Below, piece after piece: positions 33,594 through 41,100 of a stretch of DNA of 64,000 nt. Position 1 is the stretch's first letter; every line of letters starts with the position of its first letter. Position numbers and translations under genes: made by a program. The notes below the pieces were generated by a model. That model did no database searches, had not been told where the DNA came from, and was given only the letters and a program-made list of their open reading frames with translations. Source of the DNA: Lachnospiraceae bacterium (GTDB lineage: Bacteria > Bacillota > Clostridia > Lachnospirales > Lachnospiraceae); assembly GCA_017500935.1 (NCBI GenBank), contig JAFVXW010000003.1, positions 248,001 to 312,000 on the forward strand. The letters are read 5' to 3'.

Positions 33594-34817
33594 ATGAATC
33601 TGGAACAAATGAAGAGAAAATATGCGTACACTCTGGCCCGCGTTGGTCTGAACGTACAGAAAGGTCAGCCTGTTTTGGTGGAAGCTGCTATCGAAGGCGC
33701 TTATTTCACCCCTATTTTTGCAGAAGAATGTTACAAACTGGGCGCATCCAATGTTATCGTACATTATCTTGACGAGCCCAACTTAAAGGTTGCTGCCAAG
33801 TACAGAAGCGATGCTGATGTCAGAAAAGTTGAGGACTGGGAAGAACGCCAGCATCAGAAATATCTGGACGAGGGCGCATGCTATGTTCGTCTGGAAAGCG
33901 TAAATCCCCTGCTGATGGCTGATGTTCCCGAAGCACAGGCCAATGCGATCTTTGCACATACCGACGCGATCCGAAATATCATGAGAGCTGCCAGCCGCGA
34001 AAAGCACTGCCAGTGGCTGATCGCCATGATCCCCACCCAGGAATGGGCTGAATTTATCATGAAAGATGTTCCCAAGGAAAATGCGTTGGAAGAACTCTGG
34101 AAGCTTCTGTTAAAGCTTTGCTATATCGACGAGACCAACGACGTGATCGCTACCTGGGAAGCAAAAGGTGAAAGAACCTCTGAACGCGGCTTAAAGATCG
34201 ACTCCTACAATTTCACCAAGCTGCACTTTACCGCAGGCAACGGCACTGATCTGACTGTTACCCTGACTCCCTACTCCAAGTTTGGCTTCAAACGTCCCAA
34301 AGATATGCCCATGCCCAAAGGATTTGTTCCTTTCCGCGCCAATATCCCTACCGAAGAAATCTGCACCTCTCCCGAAAAATTCGGCACAGAAGGCGTCGTT
34401 TACTCCTCCCGTCCTCTGGTACTTGGCGGCAAGAGCGTTGAAAACTTCGGTTTCCGTTTTGAAAAAGGCAAAGTTGTGGAAGTTATCGCCAACGAAGGCA
34501 AGGAAATGCTGGAAGCACTGGTTGCCATGGATGAAAATGCCGGTTACCTTGGCGAAGTAGCTCTGGTTGACTACCACTCTCCCATTTCCATGTCCAACAT
34601 CGTTTATTACACTACACTGATCGATGAAAATGCATCCTGCCATCTGGCACTGGGCAGAGCACTGGGACGTCCCCTCGCAGAGGACAGCCCCTGGACCTTC
34701 AATGATTCCGTGATCCACATTGACTTCATGGTAGGTACTCCCGATATGCATATCGTGGGCACCACAGAAGACGGACAGGAAGTTGTTGTATTTGATCAGG
34801 GTGATTTTGTACTGTAA
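33594..34817 (+). CDS. M29-family aminopeptidase
   Basis: A 407-residue metallo-aminopeptidase of the AmpS/PepS/aminopeptidase T family. Family hallmarks include YAYTLARVGLNVQKGQPVLVEA at the N-terminus, the metal-binding NIPTEEICTSPEKFGTEGVVYSSRPL region (Glu ligands), EALVAMDENAGYLGEVALVD, and the late YYTTLIDENASCHLALGRA and DFMVGTPDMHIVG with His/Asp ligands. The ATG at 33594 has AGAGG seven bases upstream. It is cytoplasmic and probably takes part in peptide turnover. Codon use is strongly biased, as for a well-expressed gene. Monocistronic. Confidence 0.92.
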   Translation: MNLEQMKRKYAYTLARVGLNVQKGQPVLVEAAIEGAYFTPIFAEECYKLGASNVIVHYLDEPNLKVAAKYRSDADVRKVEDWEERQHQKYLDEGACYVRLESVNPLLMADVPEAQANAIFAHTDAIRNIMRAASREKHCQWLIAMIPTQEWAEFIMKDVPKENALEELWKLLLKLCYIDETNDVIATWEAKGERTSERGLKIDSYNFTKLHFTAGNGTDLTVTLTPYSKFGFKRPKDMPMPKGFVPFRANIPTEEICTSPEKFGTEGVVYSSRPLVLGGKSVENFGFRFEKGKVVEVIANEGKEMLEALVAMDENAGYLGEVALVDYHSPISMSNIVYYTTLIDENASCHLALGRALGRPLAEDSPWTFNDSVIHIDFMVGTPDMHIVGTTEDGQEVVVFDQGDFVL

Positions 34818-34850
34818 TTTCTGATCTGCATTTGCGCTAAAACAACGCAT

Positions 34851-34897
34851 GGGCATTCAAAACCGGATTTTTTCTGGTTTTGAATGCCCTTTTTTTA
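34851..34897 (+). terminator. Intrinsic terminator of the aminopeptidase gene
   Basis: The perfect stem GGGCATTCAAAACC (34851-34864) pairs with 34876-34889, followed by T7. Its arm GCATTCA is also the word of the repeat array that follows. Confidence 0.9.
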
Positions 34898-35239
34898 TGT
34901 GTTCTCTGGGAAATTCATTCAGATTCAGAAATATTAATGAGCTGAATGCTCAAATAAGCCAATAATATGCGGCGATTCATTCAACTTTTCAAAAAATAAA
35001 GATTTGATTGCTCCAAAACGCTTACTCCCCATGAAAATTTACTCAGATTTTAAAATTCTGAAGATTTGAATGCAAAATCTCGTCACAAATTCATTCAAAT
35101 CAGGGAAAAATGAAAATCTGAATGAATGACCTTTAAAAATGAGCATTCAGATTTCAATTTTTCAAAAAAAGCGCGCAATCCTACCAAAAAGCAAAAAAAT
35201 GAGCATGCAAAATCTCTGAAATTGTGATTTTGCATGCTC
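34853..35239. repeat. Alternating inverted-word array A (word GCATTCAGATTT)
   Basis: Between two convergent genes the word GCATTCAGATTT (or ATTCATTCA) and its reverse complement AAATCTGAATGC alternate. Forward units lie near 34853, 34913, 34975, 35043, 35089, 35143 and 35203; reverse units near 34878, 34941, 35003, 35063, 35116 and 35226. The full period is about 60 bp and neighbours are about 30 bp apart. ATTCATTCA occurs exactly at 34913, 34975 and 35089, and its complement at 35119. The first and last pairs are the terminator hairpins of the flanking genes. No coding capacity. Confidence 0.7.
35193..35239 (-). terminator. Intrinsic terminator of the DUF1292 gene
   Basis: The perfect 14-bp stem GAGCATGCAAAATC (35201-35214) pairs with 35226-35239. 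The A7 run at 35193-35199 gives U's on the minus strand. It is also the last unit pair of array A. Confidence 0.85.
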
Positions 35240-35271
35240 TTATCATTTGAAGCACCTATACGACCCAAAAA

Positions 35272-35535
35272 TTACTCTTCCATTTCCATATACGCTTCCG
35301 CGACGCGTTTGTATTCAAACTCGCGCGTGATCTTTTCCACGGTAAAGCCGTCTTTTTCTATCTTGCTCAGATAAATGTAGCGGCCGTCATCCAGAATGGT
35401 ATCATCCTGCACCACTGCACCTACCACATAATGCTTTCCTTCAAAATCAAATTCATCCACAACTGCCATTTCCACTTCGGAACCGTCTCTTGCGGTCACG
35501 GTAAATGTCACATATTCATTAAAATTGTTTTCCAT
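35272..35535 (-). CDS. DUF1292 protein
   Basis: An 87-residue acidic protein. VTFTVTARDGSEVEMAVVDEFDFEGKHYVV split over two strands, then YIYLSKIEKDG and a closing ITREFEYKRVAEAYMEM, match the DUF1292 family of small Firmicute proteins (YrzB-like). AGGAG precedes the ATG. The function of the family is unknown. It lies 38 bp downstream of the aldo-keto reductase stop only by opposite order: on the minus strand the reductase is next downstream of no shared terminator, so both may be on one message. Confidence 0.85.
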   Translation of the reverse strand: MENNFNEYVTFTVTARDGSEVEMAVVDEFDFEGKHYVVGAVVQDDTILDDGRYIYLSKIEKDGFTVEKITREFEYKRVAEAYMEMEE

Positions 35536-35573
35536 ATTCTGCTCCTGTCTGCCAGACTGTATGCCCGGCTGTT

Positions 35574-36563
35574 TTATTTGCTGATCTGGTCGATCAATGC
35601 CAGTTCTTCTGCTGAAAATGCGGTATTCTCAATCGCTCTGATATTGTCAAGAATCTGCTCCGGTTTGGATGCGCCCACCAGCACACTGTTTACAATGCCG
35701 TCACGCAGCACCCAGCTGAGTGCCATCTGAGCCAGTGTCTGTCCGCGCTGTGCAGCCAGTTTGTTGAGCGCACGGATCTGCTCCATTCTCTCCGGTGTCA
35801 GAGAAGCTTCCTTTAAAAATCTGCCGTCAGTCATAATACGGCTGTCTGCGGGAATGCCTTTTAAATAACGGTCTGTCAGCATACCCTGATTTAAGGGTGA
35901 AAATGCAATGATCCCTTTGCCCAGTCTGTGAGAAGTTTCTTTCAGGCCATTCTGTTCAATCGTACGGTTTAAAATGGAATAACTGTTCTGATTGATCACA
36001 AAAGGTACACGCAGATCACTTAAAATTGCCGCTGCTTCTTCCAGACGTGCTCCGTTATAGTTGGACAGACCCACATATAATGCCTTTCCGGACTGTACCG
36101 CAGTCGCCAAAGCCCCCATGGTTTCTTCCAGAGGCGTATCCGGATCGGGACGATGATGGTAAAAAATATCCACATATTCCAGTCCCATACGCTTTAAGCT
36201 CTGGTCCAGACTGGAGAGCAGATACTTGCGGCTGCCCCATTCGCCGTAAGGGCCGGGCCACATCCAATATCCGGCTTTGGTGGAAATAACCAGCTCATCG
36301 CGGTATACTCCCAGATCTTCTTTTAAAATACGGCCAAAGTTAATTTCTGCTGCCCCTTCAGCCGGTCCGTAATTGTTTGCAAGGTCAAAATGAGTGATAC
36401 CGTTGTCAAATGCGGTAAAACACATCTGTTTCATATTCTCATAACGGCCGGTATCACCGAAATTGTGCCACAGTCCCAGAGAAACCGCGGGAAGCTTCAA
36501 GCCGCTTTTGCCAAGACGGTTGTACTGCATGGTGTCGTATCTTTTTTCAGATGCCTGATACAT
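35574..36563 (-). CDS. Aldo/keto reductase, L-glyceraldehyde-3-phosphate reductase (YghZ) type
   Basis: A 329-residue NADPH-dependent reductase with the (beta/alpha)8 aldo-keto fold. Catalytic residues are visible as FDLANNYGP (Asp and Tyr), STKAGYWMWPGPYGEWGSRK (Lys) and FYHHRPDPDTPLEETMGAL (His). ASKPEQILDN is the cofactor phosphate-binding end. The GPYGEWGSRKYLLSSLDQSLKRMGLEYVD block is typical of YghZ/Gpr enzymes, which detoxify methylglyoxal and L-glyceraldehyde 3-phosphate. GGAGG precedes the ATG, 3 bp behind the URO-D-type gene, so the two are co-transcribed. Confidence 0.88.
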   Translation of the reverse strand: MYQASEKRYDTMQYNRLGKSGLKLPAVSLGLWHNFGDTGRYENMKQMCFTAFDNGITHFDLANNYGPAEGAAEINFGRILKEDLGVYRDELVISTKAGYWMWPGPYGEWGSRKYLLSSLDQSLKRMGLEYVDIFYHHRPDPDTPLEETMGALATAVQSGKALYVGLSNYNGARLEEAAAILSDLRVPFVINQNSYSILNRTIEQNGLKETSHRLGKGIIAFSPLNQGMLTDRYLKGIPADSRIMTDGRFLKEASLTPERMEQIRALNKLAAQRGQTLAQMALSWVLRDGIVNSVLVGASKPEQILDNIRAIENTAFSAEELALIDQISK

Positions 36564-36566
36564 AAT

Positions 36567-37592
36567 TTAATCCTCCAGATATTTATCCTGATTGTGAAAC
36601 ACATCTGCCAGCGCCAGAATATTTTCCGGCGGAACATCAAAGGCAATGGCATGTGTAGGTGCCAGTATATAACCGCCGTTTCTGCGCATTACATCCGCGA
36701 TCCGTTTTGCCTCTGCCTGAATCTGTTTGGCGTTTGCCGTAGGCAGACACTGCTGCGTGGAAATACCGCCCCAGATTGCCAGCTTGTCTCCGTATTGCTC
36801 TTTTACCGCATGGATATCATAAATTTCCGGCTGAAATGTCTGATAACAATCCAGACCAATCTCGATCAGATCCGGCAGAATCTCACGGCAGTCACCGCAG
36901 GAATGCTGGATGACAAATTTTCCTGCTTCCTTTACCTTTGCATACAGTCTTGCCATTCTGGGCTTGATGAAACGCCGCCAGTGTGCAGGTCCCATGATCA
37001 GACCTTTCTGCTGTCCCCAGTCATCTCCAAAATAAACTGCATCAATATCATATTCCAGTGCAATTTCCACCAGATGCTCCATATAGTCACAGGTGCGATC
37101 TAAAAACGTTTCCAGTTCATCCGGGCAGGTGATCATACTCATCAGGGCATTTTCCATGCCGGTCAGACTCCAGAGTCTTTCAAACATACAGAATCCAAAT
37201 CCAATAAAGGTAAACCGGTCTTCTCTGGTACGGATCAGTTCCTCATATTCTGCACGAAGCCGTTTTTCATCAATCTGCGGAAACGTGTATTCATAATCCT
37301 CAAAATCTTTGATCACAGCCTCATCCGGCAGACCAATATCTTTATCTGCACCGTTCCGGTTCCACTCCACACCAAAATCATCCTTAAAATAACCGGGTTT
37401 GTCCGGCATTTCCGTAGGCCATCCCCAATACTGAATGTAGTGCAGGCAGCTGCCGATTTTTTTCTCGATCTCCGAATCTCCTGTATAAGCGATCAGCTGC
37501 TTAAGCGCCTGTTGAGTAAATTCCATGTGATAGGGCAAAACTGCGGTTTCCTGATGCGTCAGCGCCTTTATCACCAGTTCTCTTTTTGTCAT
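36567..37592 (-). CDS. Uroporphyrinogen-decarboxylase-family protein (methyltransferase type)
   Basis: A 341-residue TIM-barrel protein of the URO-D superfamily. DFGVEWNRNGADKDIG, FGFCMFERLWSLTGMENAL, YFGDDWGQQKGLIMGPAHWRRFIKPRM and IQHSCGDCREILPDLIEIG (His-Cys zinc/corrinoid-methyl binding region) place it with the methyltransferase-like branch (MtaA/MtbA-like and uncharacterised members) rather than haem synthesis, since no other hem genes are near. The ATG at 37592 has GGAG upstream; an N-terminal extension to 37706 would collide with the thioredoxin promoter. Substrate unknown; the partner aldo-keto reductase suggests carbohydrate or C1 metabolism. Confidence 0.8.
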   Translation of the reverse strand: MTKRELVIKALTHQETAVLPYHMEFTQQALKQLIAYTGDSEIEKKIGSCLHYIQYWGWPTEMPDKPGYFKDDFGVEWNRNGADKDIGLPDEAVIKDFEDYEYTFPQIDEKRLRAEYEELIRTREDRFTFIGFGFCMFERLWSLTGMENALMSMITCPDELETFLDRTCDYMEHLVEIALEYDIDAVYFGDDWGQQKGLIMGPAHWRRFIKPRMARLYAKVKEAGKFVIQHSCGDCREILPDLIEIGLDCYQTFQPEIYDIHAVKEQYGDKLAIWGGISTQQCLPTANAKQIQAEAKRIADVMRRNGGYILAPTHAIAFDVPPENILALADVFHNQDKYLED

Positions 37593-37673
37593 GATATCAT
37601 TCTCCATTCTTTTTTTCAGAATCGCATACTGCGTCTCTTCCTTACATTTTTTCAAAAATTTTCTAAAAACCTC

Positions 37674-37702
37674 TTGATAATAGTAATCATTACTGTTATA
37701 AT
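37674..37702 (+). promoter_or_regulatory. Thioredoxin promoter with Fur/PerR-like box
   Basis: -35 TTGATA (37674-37679), 17-bp spacer, perfect -10 TATAAT (37697-37702). The spacer holds TAGTAATCATTACTG (37681-37695), a 7-1-7 dyad whose core TAATnATTA matches the PerR/Fur box consensus. A repressor bound there would block the promoter. Confidence 0.65.
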
Positions 37703-37735
37703 ACAATTACAAACAAGAACAAAGGAGAAACAAAT

Positions 37736-38044
37736 ATGGCAGCTATCAATATTAACAAATACAACTTTAACGAAGAAATCCTGAAATCCGACAAACCCGT
37801 TCTGATCGACTTCTGGGCACCCTGGTGCGGCCCCTGCCGTATGGTAGTTCCGATCGTGGAAGAAATCGCCGAAGAACATCCCGAATATAAGATCTGCAAG
37901 GTCAACGTGGATGATGAAGCTGAACTGGCAGCAGAATTTGGGATCATGAGCATTCCTACGCTGGTAGTTATCAAAAACGGCAAGGTTGTGAATCAGGCTA
38001 TCGGAGCCAGAAATAAAAAGCAGATCCTTGCAATGTTTGAATAA
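37736..38044 (+). CDS. trxA: Thioredoxin
   Basis: A 102-residue thioredoxin with the full fold: VLIDFWAPWCGPCRMVVP with redox WCGPC (about 30-34), KVNVDDEAELAAEFGIMSIPTLVVIKNGK containing the cis-Pro, and a short C-terminal helix. AAAGGAG precedes the ATG. It reduces protein disulfides in the cytoplasm. It is monocistronic between its promoter and a strong terminator. No thioredoxin reductase gene is adjacent. Confidence 0.95.
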   Translation: MAAININKYNFNEEILKSDKPVLIDFWAPWCGPCRMVVPIVEEIAEEHPEYKICKVNVDDEAELAAEFGIMSIPTLVVIKNGKVVNQAIGARNKKQILAMFE

Positions 38045-38084
38045 GCCTGTTTACTTTCTTAATATATTGTCTCCCCCATCAAAA

Positions 38085-38118
38085 GACCGCAGTCTGCTGA
38101 CAGGCTGCGGTCTTTTTT
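38085..38118 (+). terminator. Intrinsic terminator of trxA
   Basis: GACCGCAG (38085-38092) pairs with CTGCGGTC (38105-38112), followed by T6. Confidence 0.9.
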
Positions 38119-38146
38119 ATACGATAAATGAGATCGCTGCAAATAC

Positions 38147-38953
38147 TTATAAAATCTTATAAGACGCAACATATTCCATGTCTGCTGTCAAGCCGGGATC
38201 TTCCTGCACAAACACAGCCTGCAGATTATTCGCTTTTGCCGCAAGATCAAAATGACAAAGTGCAATTCCCATATCGATCATCTGCATATCCAGCTTGTCA
38301 TATCCGAATCCTTTGCTGCGTTTCAGATAAAAATGAGCCTTATGATCCCTGATCACAACACGCCAGGGCTGTTTATTTACAGCTGACGGTGCAAGCCTTA
38401 CCATTTCCAGTAGGACTGTCAGTTCTTTGGCATTTTCTTTGGTCAGCGGCATTTCAAAGGAACCGTCAAAAAACAATTCCTCAAAATCCAATCTTTCATC
38501 CGCCTTGATGCCTTTTCGCATCATAACTTCACGTACAGACATTTTTTCAGCAGGATATCCAACCGGACTTGCACACGGCATCATTTCATCCTCGCCAAGT
38601 CCCGTTGCCTTCTCGAAAGCTGCACGGTTCATTGTGCCGCCCAGCCAGACAGTGCCAAGTCCAAGAGACTGCGCAATCAGCACAAATTTTTCAAAGGAAT
38701 ATCCGAATGCCGCATTGGCCCAGGGAACATTTTTGATTTTTCCGCCCACATACAGATCTGCACCGCTGACAACCGGACATAAAAGCCCGTTTTCTTTTGC
38801 GCTCATAAATGTAAAACCTACCGGAATCTGAAAGGGATTTTCGATCTCTTTCATACACAGCAGCAGTTTTTCTTTTACCTCTTCTCCTATCGGCTGTCCG
38901 TCAAAGGTACGCACACTTCGTCTTGCCTTGATATGTTCCATTACATTTTTCAT
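38147..38953 (-). CDS. Nitroreductase-family protein
   Basis: A 268-residue flavoprotein of the nitroreductase superfamily, TM1586-like. The FMN-binding opening IKARRSVRTFDGQPI, AQSLGLGTVWLGGTMNR in the middle and RLAPSAVNKQPWRVV (the second FMN loop) are clear, with an internal repeat of half-domains. The start overlaps the GH42 stop region, with GGAG ten bases upstream. It is co-transcribed behind the glycosidases. The substrate is unknown; such enzymes reduce quinones, nitro compounds or enones. Confidence 0.82.
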   Translation of the reverse strand: MKNVMEHIKARRSVRTFDGQPIGEEVKEKLLLCMKEIENPFQIPVGFTFMSAKENGLLCPVVSGADLYVGGKIKNVPWANAAFGYSFEKFVLIAQSLGLGTVWLGGTMNRAAFEKATGLGEDEMMPCASPVGYPAEKMSVREVMMRKGIKADERLDFEELFFDGSFEMPLTKENAKELTVLLEMVRLAPSAVNKQPWRVVIRDHKAHFYLKRSKGFGYDKLDMQMIDMGIALCHFDLAAKANNLQAVFVQEDPGLTADMEYVASYKIL

Positions 38954-41077
38954 TTAAACCGTTCTCCTGTAAATTTCTGCACTATATGCATTGAGCAGGA
39001 TTTCTCCCTTTGTCTGTTCAGGATTGGTTCCCAACTGACCGCACCAGAATCCTTCTGCCGGAATCCGCACTGCTTTTTCTGTTCCGTTCTTGACTGCAAA
39101 AAGCGAATCACTGATTCTGTCAATGTGCACACCCGGACAGCAATAATCCAGCGGACGCTCAACACAGGCTTGCCTGATCACTGCATCCAAAAACTCATAA
39201 AATCCGTCTTTTGAAAGCTTCATTCCTTCTCCGAGATTGGTTCCGCAATAGATTACCTTTCCATCCCCCAGTTCTTTTTCTCCGATCATGATATTTCCAT
39301 CATGCATGCCTATAGCATTCAGGCCGTCCCCGCTCAAAACCGCATATCTGGTGCTGCCGATCAGCCTGTTTTTTCCTTTCCAATCAATGGAAAAATAATT
39401 GCCGTTTCCATATCCATAAGCCTGCATTGCTTTTTTCATATCATCCGGAAGAGTTTCCATGGAATCAAGCTCTGTACCAAGTCCATTGTCCAGATATTGG
39501 GGAGCTGTAGACCATTCTTCTGTAATTCCCAGCATTTCTTTGCTTCCGCATCCAGGGGCTGAATAAGAATGATGGCCTTTTTTTGCATCATACAGACCCA
39601 AATGTGCTTCACACAGCAAATGCCCGCCTTCTTTTACAAAAGAGGCAATCTGTTCGATCATGGCAGAATCCATACAATAACATTCCGGCAAAATCAAAAG
39701 CTTTAATCCCTCGAAATCTCCCTGTCTGATTCCATCCTCGTCGATCACACGGCAGATGCAGTTTAAATCATAAACAGCATTCACATAATTTTCAATGGCA
39801 TCGGCGTAAACATCCAGATCTTCCCATACCGCAAACTGAAAAATCTCGTTTCTTCTTCCTTTAAAAACAGCAATTTCCGCCTTAGGCGCAGGACTCTCCA
39901 TCAATTCCTTCTCCAGCGGTTTTATTTTTTCTGCGAAAATCTCTGCCGCTTTCGCCACACATCCTGCGGTACCGTCCAGATTTGTCATTCCCCATCCCGG
40001 TGCTTCAAATCCAAGGATTTCCGCACGATACTGCCAGAATAAAAATCCCCGGATCCCCAGTCCGATCTGCGGAACAAAATCATATAAAAGGTCTTCGTAG
40101 CAAATATGTTTTTGATGCATTCTTGTGGAACCGTGTCCAATATGACACTCCACATTGTAACTGGTTTTCCCGCGTCCTGCAGAAAGCGTCAGAATACTCC
40201 ATATCGGATTGGCAAAATTGGTGGATGCAAATACATCACAGTTTTTTGCAAGTGCGAAATCATCCACACCGGTCACGGAATTCATGATTTTGGCAGTGTT
40301 GGGCACCACATGCAGATATGCCGGGTGCTTTTTGTCCAGTTCTTTTACCACCGCAAGACGCCAGTTTGCCTCCTCAGTCATAATATCCAGATGAAATTCC
40401 TTAAAATCAAGGAAATCCGCATAGGTCTGCAGCCATTTTGGCAGTTCCACTTCCTCCCATTCCTGATAATATCTGCTCCACACACGGTTTAACTGTTCCA
40501 GTGTTCTGTATTTTTTCTGCATCGCATGTATAAATTTGTCCCGGCAGGACGGACAATAACAGGTAATGGAGGCAAGCTCCGGTTTGCGCAGATGACTGCA
40601 CTGCTCCGGTTCATTCCATACATCCCACATATCCATGGCAGGATGATCGGCATATCTTGCAACCGTTTCTCTCAAAAATTTCTCCTTATTTGCACGCGCA
40701 GCAGGATGGTTGTAACAGGGACCGGGAAAACCGCCGCTTTGTCTGTAAGCGATCGCCATCGGTTCAATCTTTCTGCCGTCCGCTGTAATCTGCATACAGT
40801 CCGGATGCTTTCGAAACAGCCATCTGGGCGCCACATCAAAGATCACGTTCAGCGTAACCTTTAATCCGTTTTCCCACGCCAGATCCATCAGTCTGTCAAT
40901 GTCATCAAAATAAAAGCTTTCTTCGCTTCTCTGGCACCAACCCCACTGCACCCAGAATTTTACATCTGTCATTCCAAGGGCCTTCATATTTTTCAAATCC
41001 GCTTCCCAGCTTTCCGGTTCCGGTGAAGGGGCGCGGTAATACTGTGCTCCCAGTAAAAATCTTTTTTCCATATTCAT
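38954..41077 (-). CDS. GH42 beta-galactosidase
   Basis: A 707-residue cytoplasmic glycosidase. The GH42 TIM barrel has the acid/base in WDVWNEPEQ (E156), the nucleophile in TSYNVECHIGHG (E310) and the Cys cluster of this family (C121 and CYCPSC at 173-178) that binds zinc. A glutamine-amidotransferase-like trimerisation domain follows (about 400-620) and a small beta domain ends the protein. No signal peptide. It hydrolyses beta-galactosides, in gut Firmicutes often plant galactan or galacto-oligosaccharides. It lies 23 bp downstream of the GH63-like gene, in one operon with it. Confidence 0.92.
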   Translation of the reverse strand: MNMEKRFLLGAQYYRAPSPEPESWEADLKNMKALGMTDVKFWVQWGWCQRSEESFYFDDIDRLMDLAWENGLKVTLNVIFDVAPRWLFRKHPDCMQITADGRKIEPMAIAYRQSGGFPGPCYNHPAARANKEKFLRETVARYADHPAMDMWDVWNEPEQCSHLRKPELASITCYCPSCRDKFIHAMQKKYRTLEQLNRVWSRYYQEWEEVELPKWLQTYADFLDFKEFHLDIMTEEANWRLAVVKELDKKHPAYLHVVPNTAKIMNSVTGVDDFALAKNCDVFASTNFANPIWSILTLSAGRGKTSYNVECHIGHGSTRMHQKHICYEDLLYDFVPQIGLGIRGFLFWQYRAEILGFEAPGWGMTNLDGTAGCVAKAAEIFAEKIKPLEKELMESPAPKAEIAVFKGRRNEIFQFAVWEDLDVYADAIENYVNAVYDLNCICRVIDEDGIRQGDFEGLKLLILPECYCMDSAMIEQIASFVKEGGHLLCEAHLGLYDAKKGHHSYSAPGCGSKEMLGITEEWSTAPQYLDNGLGTELDSMETLPDDMKKAMQAYGYGNGNYFSIDWKGKNRLIGSTRYAVLSGDGLNAIGMHDGNIMIGEKELGDGKVIYCGTNLGEGMKLSKDGFYEFLDAVIRQACVERPLDYCCPGVHIDRISDSLFAVKNGTEKAVRIPAEGFWCGQLGTNPEQTKGEILLNAYSAEIYRRTV

Positions 41078-41100
41078 ATCACTATATTCTCCATACTTAT

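Noticed and set aside
36567..37706. URO-D-type protein starting at 37706
   Set aside because: The extra 38 residues are low-complexity and overlap the divergent thioredoxin promoter; a GGAG site precedes the ATG at 37592.
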